Positions 25,676-34,658 of a stretch of 64,000 nt of DNA are shown here, piece after piece. The notes below the pieces were generated by a model. It saw nothing but the letters and a program-made list of their open reading frames with translations, searched no databases and was not told where the DNA came from. The first letter of the stretch is position 1; each line of letters begins with the position of its first letter. Source of the stretch: a bacterium (GTDB lineage: Bacteria; Sysuimicrobiota; Sysuimicrobiia; Sysuimicrobiales; Segetimicrobiaceae); assembly GCA_035308905.1 (NCBI GenBank), contig DATGFS010000022.1, positions 150,735 to 214,734 of the forward strand, written 5' to 3'. The position numbers were made by a program, and so were the translations under genes.

Positions 25676-28600
25676 CTACGCTTTAGCCGGAAGCTGCTCA
25701 GGTTCGTCGCCAGCCAACTGAAAGTCCTCAAGTAACCACGCGTCTGCCGCAACGCGTTCGTAGGCCGCATCGAGCGCTGGCCGTAGGCATAGGAGAGCGG
25801 CAATGCGCAGAACGATGCCACGAAACTCGTCCAACTCCCGCAACGACAGTGCCGAATTGTTGCGTCGGTTGGCCTGCCGATAACCTAACCATTTCTTAAG
25901 TACGGGATAACCGCCCAATTCATATCGCCAGACCTCACGGGGAACATTCGCGAGATAGACGCTCTCATTAAGGTACAGATCGCCAGTCGTGGTGCCCCAT
26001 TCGGCGCGAAGGGGTTCCGAGTCAGTCGGCGGTCGCTCATCCCAGCGTCCCGTGGCTGCACCATAGTAGCTATACTCGACCAACAATTCCGCTTGCTTAA
26101 CAACGCCGCCGCCGATCCGACGAACAACACCGAACGTCTTCGCTTCTTTACCGATAAGGGCCGTGATAGCGGTCGCGGCCTCAGACAACGGATCGAGCAA
26201 GATCGCAAGGTGGTCTCCGAGGCTCACCACGTGGTCGAATTCAGCCTGGTTCTTGGAAATAGGGATGCGCGGCCAGCCCTGCGACAGAGAGTCCTTGTTA
26301 TCAGTTTCGTACTGAGGTGAGTGGGCGATAGCACAGCAATAGCGAAAGAGAGCCCGGCACAGTGTTTTCGCGTTCCAGCCTTTCAGATCACCCTTCAGCT
26401 TCCATCTTGCACGAAGAGCAGTCCACACGCTCTCAGCCATATTCGCAACCGGTCCGAGAGTTTGTGCATCCGGCTTGAACAGCTCGCCGACTTCCTCATT
26501 CGAGCGTATCTCAGCAGGGAAGCCCACGGAGCCCCAATCGTGCAGGTGCAGATCGAAGAGGCTTCGGAGGATCAGCGGGCGGCTTTCCGAAACACGCCGC
26601 GGCTGTGGCGCGGCGACGAGAAATTCATTACCGCCGAGACTGTCACCAAGTTCCGGGCGGGGCCGGTTCAACAATTTCGCTTCCGTTTCATAATAGATCC
26701 ATCGCGCGTCGAATGGAAAAAGGACGTACGGAACGATCCTCTGCTTCTGGAAGCCTACAGTCTTTCGGAGGCGCTCCCGAGTTTGCTTGGGATCGTAGTC
26801 GGCCCGTTCCTCGCAGAGGGCGGGGTAGCGTTTTTGGAGTTCGTCGAAGCTCAGATCAGAAAAGTAGTCGAGCATCCGCTCGGCAAGCGCGCTGGGGTCC
26901 GCGTCGATGACACTACCATCGAGTCCGCGATTCGGATTGACGCCTTGAAACCACCTTGGGAAGAGGTCTTCGAGCGAGGGCCAGTCTTCGAAGCCCGCTT
27001 GTGACCGAGGAGCAAACTTCCAGCCTGTCGACTCCGACGGGGCGAATTCCACATAAGGGCGCGGTCCCTCTGGTTTCTTGGCCGCTGCCCCTTGTTGAGC
27101 GGCAGGCCAGAGTTCCATGTCGAGAGAGGCCAGCAGCGCTTCTCGCTTTTTTGCGGCACGCCCCCAAAAATCGCGGATGAAGACTCTTGCGCGTTCGGTA
27201 TGCTCGTTGCTGCACTTCAACACTGTCGAGACGCATGTCCCGACCTTGATCCCTGGACCGACTTCGTCCGTGCTGAAAATCGTCTCGCACGAATCGCCCC
27301 ATGGAGTGCGCTCACTGGCTCGACGGTTGCCGTGAAGGTTGTCAATCCAGATCGCATTAAAGTGACTCAGGAGGGACTCGCGCATGATTGGATGCGACCG
27401 TCCAACCAGATAGGAGCTGTTTGAGATGAAACTCACAATCCCAAATTCCGCGTTCTCGCCAATTCGAATGTCGGCGAGGCGAAAGAAGCGAATGTAGAGA
27501 TCGTCCAGCAAATGTTTGCGCACACCCCAGCGCGAATAGAGGAGAGTCTGGCCGATCTGTTTGCCTGCATTGTTTCTCGTAATCCCTTTGTAGTAATCGA
27601 CCAAGTCGGCCTCCTCTTCTAACGGAACACCGGCAAAGCGATTATATGGTGGGTTCCCAAGAACCACGATGATCTTTGCGTCGCGCTTCACGTGACTGGC
27701 GGCATCATGCTCGTCCTGGAGCTCCGGAAAATTCAGCTTCAATTGATCGGGGCCATGCCAGCCGGTTAGGGCATTCGTTAGGAACACCGCAGGGCGATGT
27801 GTTTCGTCAGGCGCGGAACCCAGCCGTGCGAGCAGAAGATACAGTTGCAACTGGGCGACGACGAACGGCGCTGTCAGAATCTCGAAGCCGATGAAACGCC
27901 GGCAGACGGCATCCAAGAGCCGTGCCGGAATGGTCGCGCCCGCGCCGTCTCTTTCTAATTGTTCGGCTGTATAGCGCAATACCTCGACAAGATAGGCTCC
28001 CGTCCCGCACGCGGGATCAAGAACAACCACCCTGTCGTCTGCGAACCCGCGGGTGCAACCCAATTTCTCGCGAAGGATGCGATCAATTTTGCCGACTTGG
28101 TACCGAATTATTGATGTGGGCGTATACCACACGCCGAGTTCTTTGCGCAGGTCGGGGTCGAATGCCTCAAGGAACGGCTCGTAAAAGTATGTGATTGCTG
28201 TGGCGGCAGGCTGTTCCTCGTGCTTCAGCGTCGGGAGACGGAAACGTTTGAAGAAAAGCTCATGGTCCACGCGCGCCAATGTCTCTGTCGCGATGTCGAG
28301 GTGCTTCGCAAGACGAAGTTCCTTGATGCGCGAAGGATGCCGGAATTCGTGAAAGAGACTGCCTAGGAACGGAATCTTTAGGTAGTCGGCCAGGTCCTCC
28401 CATTTGAAAGGCGTGGTCCGCTTGCCCTGCGACCAAAGGGCCCAGCCGGCAAAGAGTCCGTAAAATGCCGTCTGGATCAAGGAGGATCTGAAAAACTCCT
28501 CGCCTTCGGGGCCGACAAACGTCACACCGAGGGCCTTGCCGAAGTCGTCAAGTAGATCTCGGACAGCGGACGTGAATTTGTCCGGCAGGTCTGCCTTCGC

Positions 28601-29221
28601 TCGTCTCGCTTGACGCGCCATGATGCGGGCGAGCGACTGCGGCTCCGCGATGGGCGCGTAGCGCGTAACAGCTGTTTCAACCAGGTCAATAAGCGAATCG
28701 AGCGATGCTGGCTCAATGGGCTTCCCTTGACTTAATGCCGTCACTGACGACCAGAATTCAACCACTTGTTCCAGACGTCGACCGTCCGGTGGAACGGGAC
28801 CGCTGCCCTTCCATTCCGGGGCGACAGTCACAAGACCAAACGAACGCAGATTACAGATTACAACGGCGCGTGTGGCCGCCAAGTATCGGCCAATCTGATT
28901 CTGGTTCTCGGTTGATACCGCTAGATGCTGAAGGTCGGTGTCCGGCAGTTTCACCTCACCGCTAACGACAAGAAATTCTCCGCTGCCATCATAGAGCGCA
29001 ACATCGGGGAGATTGACACCCCCGTCGATTTTCTGCTCACTGGTGTTAATCCGAACGTCGAACGGCAGGTTTTCAACCTCAAGAGCCGCGCCGAGCAGAG
29101 ATTTAACGGCGGGATAGTACGTGGCCTCAGTCGTCGAACCAGCCGCAAAAAGGGCGCTGATGTCTCGTGCATAGGATTTGACTGCTTTCCCGAATTTCGC
29201 AATGGCTGCCGCGTCGGCCAT
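25676..29221 (-). CDS. Single-chain restriction-modification enzyme: PD-(D/E)XK nuclease plus N6-adenine methyltransferase, type ISP-like C-terminus, no helicase
   Basis: A 1,181-residue protein. The N-terminal nuclease shows Pro72-Asp73 and Glu89-Val90-Lys91 (PD...EVK). The methyltransferase follows: motif I DPACGTG at 402-408 and NPPY at 523-526 (adenine-N6 class). The C-terminal ~400 residues, including YLNESVYLANVPREVWRYELGG and YPVLKKWLGYRQA, match the target-recognition part of type ISP enzymes. Type ISP enzymes (LlaGI, LlaBIII) are ~1,600 aa with a helicase between nuclease and methylase; no helicase is present here, so it should behave more like a type IIG enzyme. No separate specificity gene is needed. 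It modifies self DNA and cuts foreign DNA. PglX of BREX is the alternative, but PglX lacks the nuclease. Confidence 0.88.
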   Translation of the reverse strand: MADAAAIAKFGKAVKSYARDISALFAAGSTTEATYYPAVKSLLGAALEVENLPFDVRINTSEQKIDGGVNLPDVALYDGSGEFLVVSGEVKLPDTDLQHLAVSTENQNQIGRYLAATRAVVICNLRSFGLVTVAPEWKGSGPVPPDGRRLEQVVEFWSSVTALSQGKPIEPASLDSLIDLVETAVTRYAPIAEPQSLARIMARQARRAKADLPDKFTSAVRDLLDDFGKALGVTFVGPEGEEFFRSSLIQTAFYGLFAGWALWSQGKRTTPFKWEDLADYLKIPFLGSLFHEFRHPSRIKELRLAKHLDIATETLARVDHELFFKRFRLPTLKHEEQPAATAITYFYEPFLEAFDPDLRKELGVWYTPTSIIRYQVGKIDRILREKLGCTRGFADDRVVVLDPACGTGAYLVEVLRYTAEQLERDGAGATIPARLLDAVCRRFIGFEILTAPFVVAQLQLYLLLARLGSAPDETHRPAVFLTNALTGWHGPDQLKLNFPELQDEHDAASHVKRDAKIIVVLGNPPYNRFAGVPLEEEADLVDYYKGITRNNAGKQIGQTLLYSRWGVRKHLLDDLYIRFFRLADIRIGENAEFGIVSFISNSSYLVGRSHPIMRESLLSHFNAIWIDNLHGNRRASERTPWGDSCETIFSTDEVGPGIKVGTCVSTVLKCSNEHTERARVFIRDFWGRAAKKREALLASLDMELWPAAQQGAAAKKPEGPRPYVEFAPSESTGWKFAPRSQAGFEDWPSLEDLFPRWFQGVNPNRGLDGSVIDADPSALAERMLDYFSDLSFDELQKRYPALCEERADYDPKQTRERLRKTVGFQKQRIVPYVLFPFDARWIYYETEAKLLNRPRPELGDSLGGNEFLVAAPQPRRVSESRPLILRSLFDLHLHDWGSVGFPAEIRSNEEVGELFKPDAQTLGPVANMAESVWTALRARWKLKGDLKGWNAKTLCRALFRYCCAIAHSPQYETDNKDSLSQGWPRIPISKNQAEFDHVVSLGDHLAILLDPLSEAATAITALIGKEAKTFGVVRRIGGGVVKQAELLVEYSYYGAATGRWDERPPTDSEPLRAEWGTTTGDLYLNESVYLANVPREVWRYELGGYPVLKKWLGYRQANRRNNSALSLRELDEFRGIVLRIAALLCLRPALDAAYERVAADAWLLEDFQLAGDEPEQLPAKA

Positions 29222-29506
29222 TGATTACTGCTGTTGGCGATTCGGCGGGTGCGCTCCTTCGACAATTATTGACGTGAGGTAGAAATTAGAAGTCTACCTG
29301 AGAGCTTGTCGGGCAGGACGAAGAACTCTTTCGATGAAGCCGGTGCGTCTGGATGTTACGGGTACGCCTTTCGCGGAGATCGGCCTACGATGCGCACAGC
29401 AACGAGTGCAGCCTCGCACCACCAACCCGTGAAAGTCTACAATGATCGGGGCGGCTCCAGGGCCGGTCCCGCAGGGCCTTTGGCGCTAATTCAGGAGTTG
29501 GTATCC

Positions 29507-30289
29507 GTGGCGTTGCACACTTACGCGGATGAGAGCGGCACGCATGACGAGACCGGACTACAACCCGGTGCCGAAGTGGCTGTCGTTGCCGGATACGTTG
29601 CCGAACAAGAACGCTGGGGCGAGTTAAGTCGCCTGTGGCGCAAGGCGCTCGATGATGAAGGACTCAAGGCGTTTCATGCATCGAACCTACTTGGGCCGCG
29701 TGGGTTGTCTCTTAGCTCCGACTGGACGCAGAAGCGCATTGACGCCTTTGTCTTCAGGCTCATTGAAATCACACGAGAGACTGCACTGTTTGGCGCTGCC
29801 GGCCTGCTTCAAGTTCAGCACTACAACGAAATTGTCCCCGCGCGGCTTCGGGCAGATATCCAACATCCGTACTATTTCTCCTTTCAGGTATTCCTTGCGA
29901 AAGCGTTGCAGGTACTGAACGAGGATGTTAAACCGCCGATGCCGCCCGGCCAGAACGCTCTTTTCGTTTTCGAGCAACAGGATGAATTTCAAGACATTGC
30001 GTTCGCGCTTTACAATCAGTTTCGGCGGGAGCGCGATCCGCACCAACGTCTCGGAGCCGTTATGTTTGCGGCGAAAGACCAGTATCTCCAACTTCACGCT
30101 GCCGATTTACTTGCTTACCGGCTGCGGAAGATGCTCGTCCGAAAGGTAGCGGGGAAGACTGTCATAAGCGCAGGAAGTTGGGACGATGCTCTCCGGGCGG
30201 ACAGGAATATCCTAACATCATATTTTGCCGAGCCAGAATTACGCCGGATGGTCGAATACGAAATGACCCGGCGAGGTTATTGTACGTGA
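29507..30289 (+). CDS. DUF3800 domain protein
   Basis: A 260-residue protein. It begins with ALHTYADESGTH (the YxDESG motif with conserved acidic residues) and ends with LQLHAADLLAYRLRK, the two hallmark motifs of DUF3800, a proposed RNase H-like nuclease fold common near restriction and defence genes. I chose the GTG at 29507 because AGGAG lies 9 nt upstream and the motif begins immediately after; the frame is open back to 29306 but that extension looks non-coding. It is divergent from the restriction-modification gene. Confidence 0.82.
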   Translation: MALHTYADESGTHDETGLQPGAEVAVVAGYVAEQERWGELSRLWRKALDDEGLKAFHASNLLGPRGLSLSSDWTQKRIDAFVFRLIEITRETALFGAAGLLQVQHYNEIVPARLRADIQHPYYFSFQVFLAKALQVLNEDVKPPMPPGQNALFVFEQQDEFQDIAFALYNQFRRERDPHQRLGAVMFAAKDQYLQLHAADLLAYRLRKMLVRKVAGKTVISAGSWDDALRADRNILTSYFAEPELRRMVEYEMTRRGYCT

Positions 30290-30414
30290 CAAATACGCTC
30301 CCTAACCCGATCCTCGAAAGCCGTTCGAGCGCTCAAGCCGATCGGTGGCGGCCAAAGCATCATCCGGGTGAGGCAGTGCGATTGCTGTATCCACAAGCGT
30401 GACAAGCAGCTCTC

Positions 30415-30654
30415 ATGATCGTGCTGGCGGTTGTGCTGGGGATTATCGCACCGGTCGTCGTCTGCTATACGCCGGCGCCTCAGTGGGTTGGTCGGTGCTT
30501 AGGTTCGTTCCTGGCTTGGGGAGGACACAACCCTGAGTGGTATGCGATCGTCGTGGCGGTCGTTGCCGGGATTGTGGTGGTGCCGGCAGTGCACTTTATC
30601 CATCGGTGGACCGTCGCCGCGGCTGTGCGCTTGTGGATCTTCATCGGAAGGTGA
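30415..30654 (+). CDS. Possible small membrane protein (79 aa)
   Basis: ORF with two hydrophobic stretches (MIVLAVVLGIIAPVVV and YAIVVAVVAGIVVVPAVHFI). No convincing ribosome binding site precedes the ATG and no family is recognised. The membrane-like composition is the only support. Confidence 0.4.
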   Translation: MIVLAVVLGIIAPVVVCYTPAPQWVGRCLGSFLAWGGHNPEWYAIVVAVVAGIVVVPAVHFIHRWTVAAAVRLWIFIGR

Positions 30655-31243
30655 TCTCTGATCTTGATAAGGAGACAGCAGCGCAAACCACAAGTCGGGA
30701 CGCACATGCCACGGCGGTCCTTGGAAGGGCGCGACGTTCATTGGAGCTCGAAATCATAAGGTCAAATAGCTCCGCGGGCGTCCCAACCACCTAAGGCATA
30801 ACGTTGCCAAGACCCATTTAAGGCACAACACGTTCGTCCGGCGTCATCGCCGCCCGGTAGCGTTCAACAGACTCGTCCGCTGGCGCCAGTTCGACCGGCG
30901 GACAGGGCGTTCAGTTCTGGGCGCACTACAGTGAGCGGCATCCGCACTCTCAGGGCCGAAGGCGCCACGGCCGGCCAGCGAATTGCGAGGCGCGAGATCG
31001 TTCCTCATCTCAACGGCAATAGCATGTACCGTTTTGGACGGCCTGGGTCGGCATCCGTTACCGTCCAATCTCGCTCGTACGAGAGTCCAAGATTTGAAGG
31101 AACATACTTCGGGGAGGCTTCAAATCCTGACTGAGCCCGTCTCAGCTTTGGAATATGCGCGGGCGACAAGAAGATGGCCGTTCGGCCCGCTTATTGTCTA
31201 TTGGATTTGCAGCCGACCAATTAGAACGGTTGAGCTATCCTTG
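30655..31243. other. Gene-poor stretch of the island
   Basis: No credible gene. Short near-repeats (TAAGGCATAAC near 30793 and TAAGGCACAAC near 30820) occur but do not form recognised attachment or cassette sites. Likely decayed accessory DNA. Confidence 0.4.
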
Positions 31244-31378
31244 CTAGTGTGCGCCAGCGTTGTCATCCCCCATAGAGTGGAGCGAGGTACCATTTCCCAG
31301 CATCGAAACCGTGTGCCCGGTGAGCGAGAAGATCGCAATCACTAGAACCGTAGAGACGAGGGCCAGAAATCGTGTCAC
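31244..31378 (-). CDS. Possible short secreted or membrane peptide (44 aa)
   Basis: GTG start at 31378 after a G-rich GGGGGTG; encodes TRFLALVSTVLVIAIFSLTG, a signal-like hydrophobic helix, and a short polar tail. Too short for certainty. Confidence 0.35.
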   Translation of the reverse strand: MTRFLALVSTVLVIAIFSLTGHTVSMLGNGTSLHSMGDDNAGAH

Positions 31379-31463
31379 TGCAGCACCCCCAATGGAAGTT
31401 GAGTGACCGAACGGCCAGTTTTTATAACAGTCAAGTGATCCTTTACTGACTGGAGAGTGTCCC

Positions 31464-31832
31464 GTGAGCGACCGTTTGGTCGCCGAACTGATGCTAGGCC
31501 CGGACGAGCAAGCCATAGTCGAACGTGTCTTCGGGGCAGGTAGATCTCATCCGTGGACTGACAATCTCGTTGACGAGATGATGGATTGGATTGGCCGTGT
31601 CGCGTTAAGCTACTTGGCGGCTAAGCGTGATCCAGCTGCAATCATTTGTCGCATTCCTGAGTTCAGAGCGTTCTTGGACAGGATTGTGCTGGAGCGCTTC
31701 GAAAGCGCTAGGGCAGCGGCTGAAGAGGTTCACGAATTCCCCCCATATCGCGCGGCCGATCACTGGCCCCGTACCGAGTTGCCAGTTGTGAAGGCGGTTA
31801 TCGCTTGGGCTTTTGACGATTTTCCAGCTTAG
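31464..31832 (+). CDS. Hypothetical protein (122 aa)
   Basis: Soluble, mainly helical 122-residue protein starting at a GTG that has GGAGAG upstream. It contains WTDNLVDEMMDWIGRVALSYLAAKRD and a C-terminal VVKAVIAWAFDDFPA. No catalytic motif is seen. It lies at the right end of the accessory island, just before the housekeeping glycine-cleavage operon. Could be a small immunity or regulatory protein; function unknown. Confidence 0.6.
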   Translation: MSDRLVAELMLGPDEQAIVERVFGAGRSHPWTDNLVDEMMDWIGRVALSYLAAKRDPAAIICRIPEFRAFLDRIVLERFESARAAAEEVHEFPPYRAADHWPRTELPVVKAVIAWAFDDFPA

Positions 31833-32014
31833 TAGTCTGAGTAGCATCCTTCTGTTGACGAACGGGTCCAACGGAACGTAGACGCCCGTGTGTCCTTCAT
31901 CCGCCTCCATGGGATCCGCCATTTCCACACGATAGGCGTGAGAGCACCGAAGGGAAGGCCTCGCGCGGGATCGAACGAAACGGTCCGGACCTCTCTTAAA
32001 GGGAGGATGACGGA

Positions 32015-32476
32015 CTGGACATCCTCCGGAACATCTCGCCGGACACACTCGCATATGTCCTTCTCGCGGCCGCGTGCGCGGCCGCCATTCTGCTTATCGT
32101 CCTGCTCGCCCGAGGACGGGCGAAGCAACCGGCCGAGGTGCTCTCGCCGGACGAGGTGATCCAGCAGCAGTTCGCCGCGGTGGCGCGCCGGCTGGAGGCG
32201 CTCGAGCGGGGCGCCGCCCAGGTGACCGCGGCGCTGCCGTCCACGGTTCAGAGCGTCAGCATCGTGCGGTTCAACCCGTTCCCGGAGATGGGCGGCAACA
32301 TGAGCTTCAGCATGGCGCTCCTCGACGCGCGGGCGAACGGCGTCGTGATCAGCGTGCTGAACGACCGCCAGGGATCGCGCATCTACGGCAAGCCGGTGGA
32401 GGGCGGGATCTCGCCCCAGAAGCTCTCGGACGAGGAGCAGAAGGCGATCGGCCTTGCGCGCGGACGCAAGGCTTGA
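32015..32476 (+). CDS. DUF4446 family protein with N-terminal membrane helix, apparent CTG start
   Basis: A 153-residue protein. One N-terminal transmembrane helix (YVLLAAACAAAILLIVLLA), a helical linker (VIQQQFAAVARRLEALE), then the DUF4446 core with SIVRFNPFPEMGGNMSFSMALLD and RIYGKPVEGG. The frame closes upstream at a TAA at 31997, and no ATG, GTG or TTG occurs before an internal GTG at 32138 that would remove the membrane helix. A CTG at 32015 lies 8 nt after GGGAGG and is the best start; the ATG at 32007 is out of frame and abuts the site. The gene starts the glycine-cleavage operon; its function is unknown. Confidence 0.8.
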   Translation: MDILRNISPDTLAYVLLAAACAAAILLIVLLARGRAKQPAEVLSPDEVIQQQFAAVARRLEALERGAAQVTAALPSTVQSVSIVRFNPFPEMGGNMSFSMALLDARANGVVISVLNDRQGSRIYGKPVEGGISPQKLSDEEQKAIGLARGRKA

Positions 32477-32492
32477 GCGGATCCGGACGCCG

Positions 32493-33143
32493 ATGCGGTT
32501 TCGCGACCGGCGGGACGCCGGGGAACACCTCGCGCGGGAACTGGGGGCGCTCGCCCTCGGTCCCGCAGCGGTGCTCGCGATTCCGCGGGGCGGCGTGCTG
32601 GTCGCCGAGGCGCTCGTGCGCGCGCACGACTGGCCGCTCGACGTGGCGATCCCCCGCAAGCTGCGCGCGCCGCAGAACCCCGAATTGGCGTTCGGCGCGG
32701 TGACCGGGGACGGCACCGTGTACGTGGACGCCGCGCTCGCCCGCGCGCTGAGGATCACCGACGCGTACCTGCGCGATGAAATCGACACACAGATCGGCGA
32801 GATCGAGCGGCGCCGCATCGCCTACGGCGGGGCGCGGCCCGACCCGGACGTCCGCGGCCGGACCGCGATCGTGGTCGACGACGGGGTGGCGACCGGCGCC
32901 ACCGTGATCGTGACCGTGCGGATGCTGCGCCACGCGCTCGCCCGCGAGGTGATCGTCGCGATCCCGGTCGGGGCGCCGGACGCGATCCGGCGGATCGAGC
33001 GCGAGGCGGATCGGGTGGTATGCGCGCTGCGGCCGCCGTCGTTTGCCGCGGTGGGCGAGTTTTACGAGGACTTCCGCCAGACGACCGACGAGGAAGTGGT
33101 GGACGCACTCCAGCGGGCCTGGGCCCGGACGCAGGTGTCGTGA
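32493..33143 (+). CDS. Phosphoribosyltransferase family protein
   Basis: A 216-residue PRTase fold: hood region, AVLAIPRGGVLVAEAL loop and the PRPP-binding motif TAIVVDDGVATGAT at about residues 128-141. Proteins of this group (COG1926) are stand-alone PRTases of unclear substrate. The start at 32493 is chosen because FRDRRDAGEHLA is the family N-terminus; an upstream start at 32454 in the DUF4446 gene is possible. It ends in a TGATG overlap with gcvT, which implies coupled translation. Confidence 0.85.
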   Translation: MRFRDRRDAGEHLARELGALALGPAAVLAIPRGGVLVAEALVRAHDWPLDVAIPRKLRAPQNPELAFGAVTGDGTVYVDAALARALRITDAYLRDEIDTQIGEIERRRIAYGGARPDPDVRGRTAIVVDDGVATGATVIVTVRMLRHALAREVIVAIPVGAPDAIRRIEREADRVVCALRPPSFAAVGEFYEDFRQTTDEEVVDALQRAWARTQVS

Positions 33144-34261
33144 TGGCAGACGAAACGCTCAAACGCACGCCGCTGCACGCGGTGCACGTCGCCGCCGGCG
33201 CCCGCATGGTGCCGTTCGGCGGCTGGGACATGCCGGTCCAGTACGCCGGGATCATCGAGGAGCACCGGGCGGTCAGGACGCGCGCGGGGCTTTTCGACGT
33301 TTCGCATATGGGAGAGGTGAACCTCTCCGGCCCGGGTGCCGTCGCCTTCGTCCAGCGCCTCGTCACAAACGATCTCGCCCGCACCGCGGTGGGCCAGGCG
33401 ATGTACACGCCGATGTGCACGCCGGAGGGCGGCATCATCGACGACCTGCTGGTCTATCACCTGGGCGGCGGGCGGTACATGGCGGTCGTCAACGCCGCGA
33501 ACACGGACGGCGACCTGGCGTGGATGCGCTCGCACCTGCCCGGGAGCGGCGTGACGCTCGCTGACGTCTCCGCCGAGACGGCGCTGCTCGCGCTGCAGGG
33601 GCCGCGGGCCCCGGCGATCCTGGCGCGGCTCACCCGCGAGCCGGTCGATCTGATCAAGTACTATTGGTTCCGGGAAGGCGTCGAGGTCGCGGGACGGCGC
33701 GCGATCGTCTCGCGCACCGGCTACACCGGGGAGGACGGGTTCGAACTGTACGTCGCCGCTAACGACGCGGTGCACCTATGGCAAGCGATCCTCGAGGCCG
33801 GCAGGCTGGACGGGATCATGCCGGCCGGGCTGGGCGCACGGGACACGCTCCGGCTCGAGGCCGGGCTCCTGCTCCACGGCAACGACATGGACACGACTAC
33901 GACGCCGATGGAAGTGGGGCTCGCCTGGACCGTCAAGCTGCAGAAAGGCGAGTTCACCGGCGCGGACGTGCTGCGGCGGCAGAAAGCCGAAGGCACCGCG
34001 CGCCGCCTGTGCGGCTTCGTCCTCGAGGACCGCGCCATCGCGCGCCACGGGTTTCCGGTCGCGATCGACGGCAAGCCCGCGGGGGTCGTGACCAGCGGGA
34101 GCTTTGGCCCCACCGTGGAGAAGAACATCGGCCTCGCGTTCGTGCCGCCGTCGCACGCGGCGCCGGGCAGCCGGATCGCCGTCGAGATTCGCGGCCGCGC
34201 GGTGCCGGCCGCCATCGTCAAGACACCGTTTTACACGCGCCCGAAGAGCGGCGCGGCATAA
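33143..34261 (+). CDS. gcvT: Glycine cleavage system T protein (aminomethyltransferase)
   Basis: A 372-residue protein. It transfers the methylene carbon from aminomethyl-lipoyl-GcvH to tetrahydrofolate and releases ammonia. Family features: MVPFGGWDMPVQY near residue 22, FDVSHMGEV with the folate-site Asp, TGYTGEDGFELY and GLGARDTLRLEAG. Length is typical. The ATG overlaps the stop of the PRTase and gcvH begins 10 bp after. It is the first of four glycine-cleavage genes in order T-H-PA-PB. Confidence 0.97.
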   Translation: MADETLKRTPLHAVHVAAGARMVPFGGWDMPVQYAGIIEEHRAVRTRAGLFDVSHMGEVNLSGPGAVAFVQRLVTNDLARTAVGQAMYTPMCTPEGGIIDDLLVYHLGGGRYMAVVNAANTDGDLAWMRSHLPGSGVTLADVSAETALLALQGPRAPAILARLTREPVDLIKYYWFREGVEVAGRRAIVSRTGYTGEDGFELYVAANDAVHLWQAILEAGRLDGIMPAGLGARDTLRLEAGLLLHGNDMDTTTTPMEVGLAWTVKLQKGEFTGADVLRRQKAEGTARRLCGFVLEDRAIARHGFPVAIDGKPAGVVTSGSFGPTVEKNIGLAFVPPSHAAPGSRIAVEIRGRAVPAAIVKTPFYTRPKSGAA

Positions 34262-34271
34262 GGGGGCGCGC

Positions 34272-34658
34272 ATGTACCCGAAGGACCTGCGCTATTCAAA
34301 GGAACACGAGTGGGCCAAAGTGGAGGGCAAGGGCGTCCGGGTCGGCATCACTAAGTTCGCCGCCGACAAGCTTTCGGACGTCGTCTACGTCGAGCTGCCC
34401 CAGGTGGGCGCCTCGGTGTCCTTCATGCAGACGTTCGGCGTCGTCGAGTCGGTCAAGGCCGTGAGCGATCTGTACGCGCCGGTCTCCGGGAAGGTCGTCG
34501 AGATCAACCAGGGCCTCGCCGAGAAGCCCGAGCTGATCAACACCGATCCGTACGGCCAGGCGTGGATGATCGTCGTCGAGCCGAAAGACCCCAAGGAGCT
34601 GGACCAGTTGATGGATGCCGCCGCTTACGCCGCAATGGTGGGTGAGGCCACGTCGTGA
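34272..34658 (+). CDS. gcvH: Glycine cleavage system H protein (lipoyl carrier)
   Basis: A 128-residue lipoyl carrier that shuttles the aminomethyl group between the P, T and L proteins. The lipoylated Lys is in [12 protein letters not shown]; the N-terminus [14 protein letters not shown] and C-terminal half are standard. The ATG has AAGGGGGCG upstream. It overlaps gcvPA by GTGA, so the proteins are translated in a coupled series. Confidence 0.97.
   Translation: MYPKDLRYSKEHEWAKVEGKGVRVGITKFAADKLSDVVYVELPQVGASVSFMQTFGVVESVKAVSDLYAPVSGKVVEINQGLAEKPELINTDPYGQAWMIVVEPKDPKELDQLMDAAAYAAMVGEATS

Noticed and set aside
25676..29221. BREX PglX methylase
   Set aside because: It carries a PD-(D/E)XK nuclease, and no other BREX genes (brxA-C, pglZ, brxL) occur nearby.
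30780..30850. Integron attC-like repeats
   Set aside because: The short TAAGGC repeats lack the RYYYAAC/GTTRRRY core pair and no integrase or cassette array exists.
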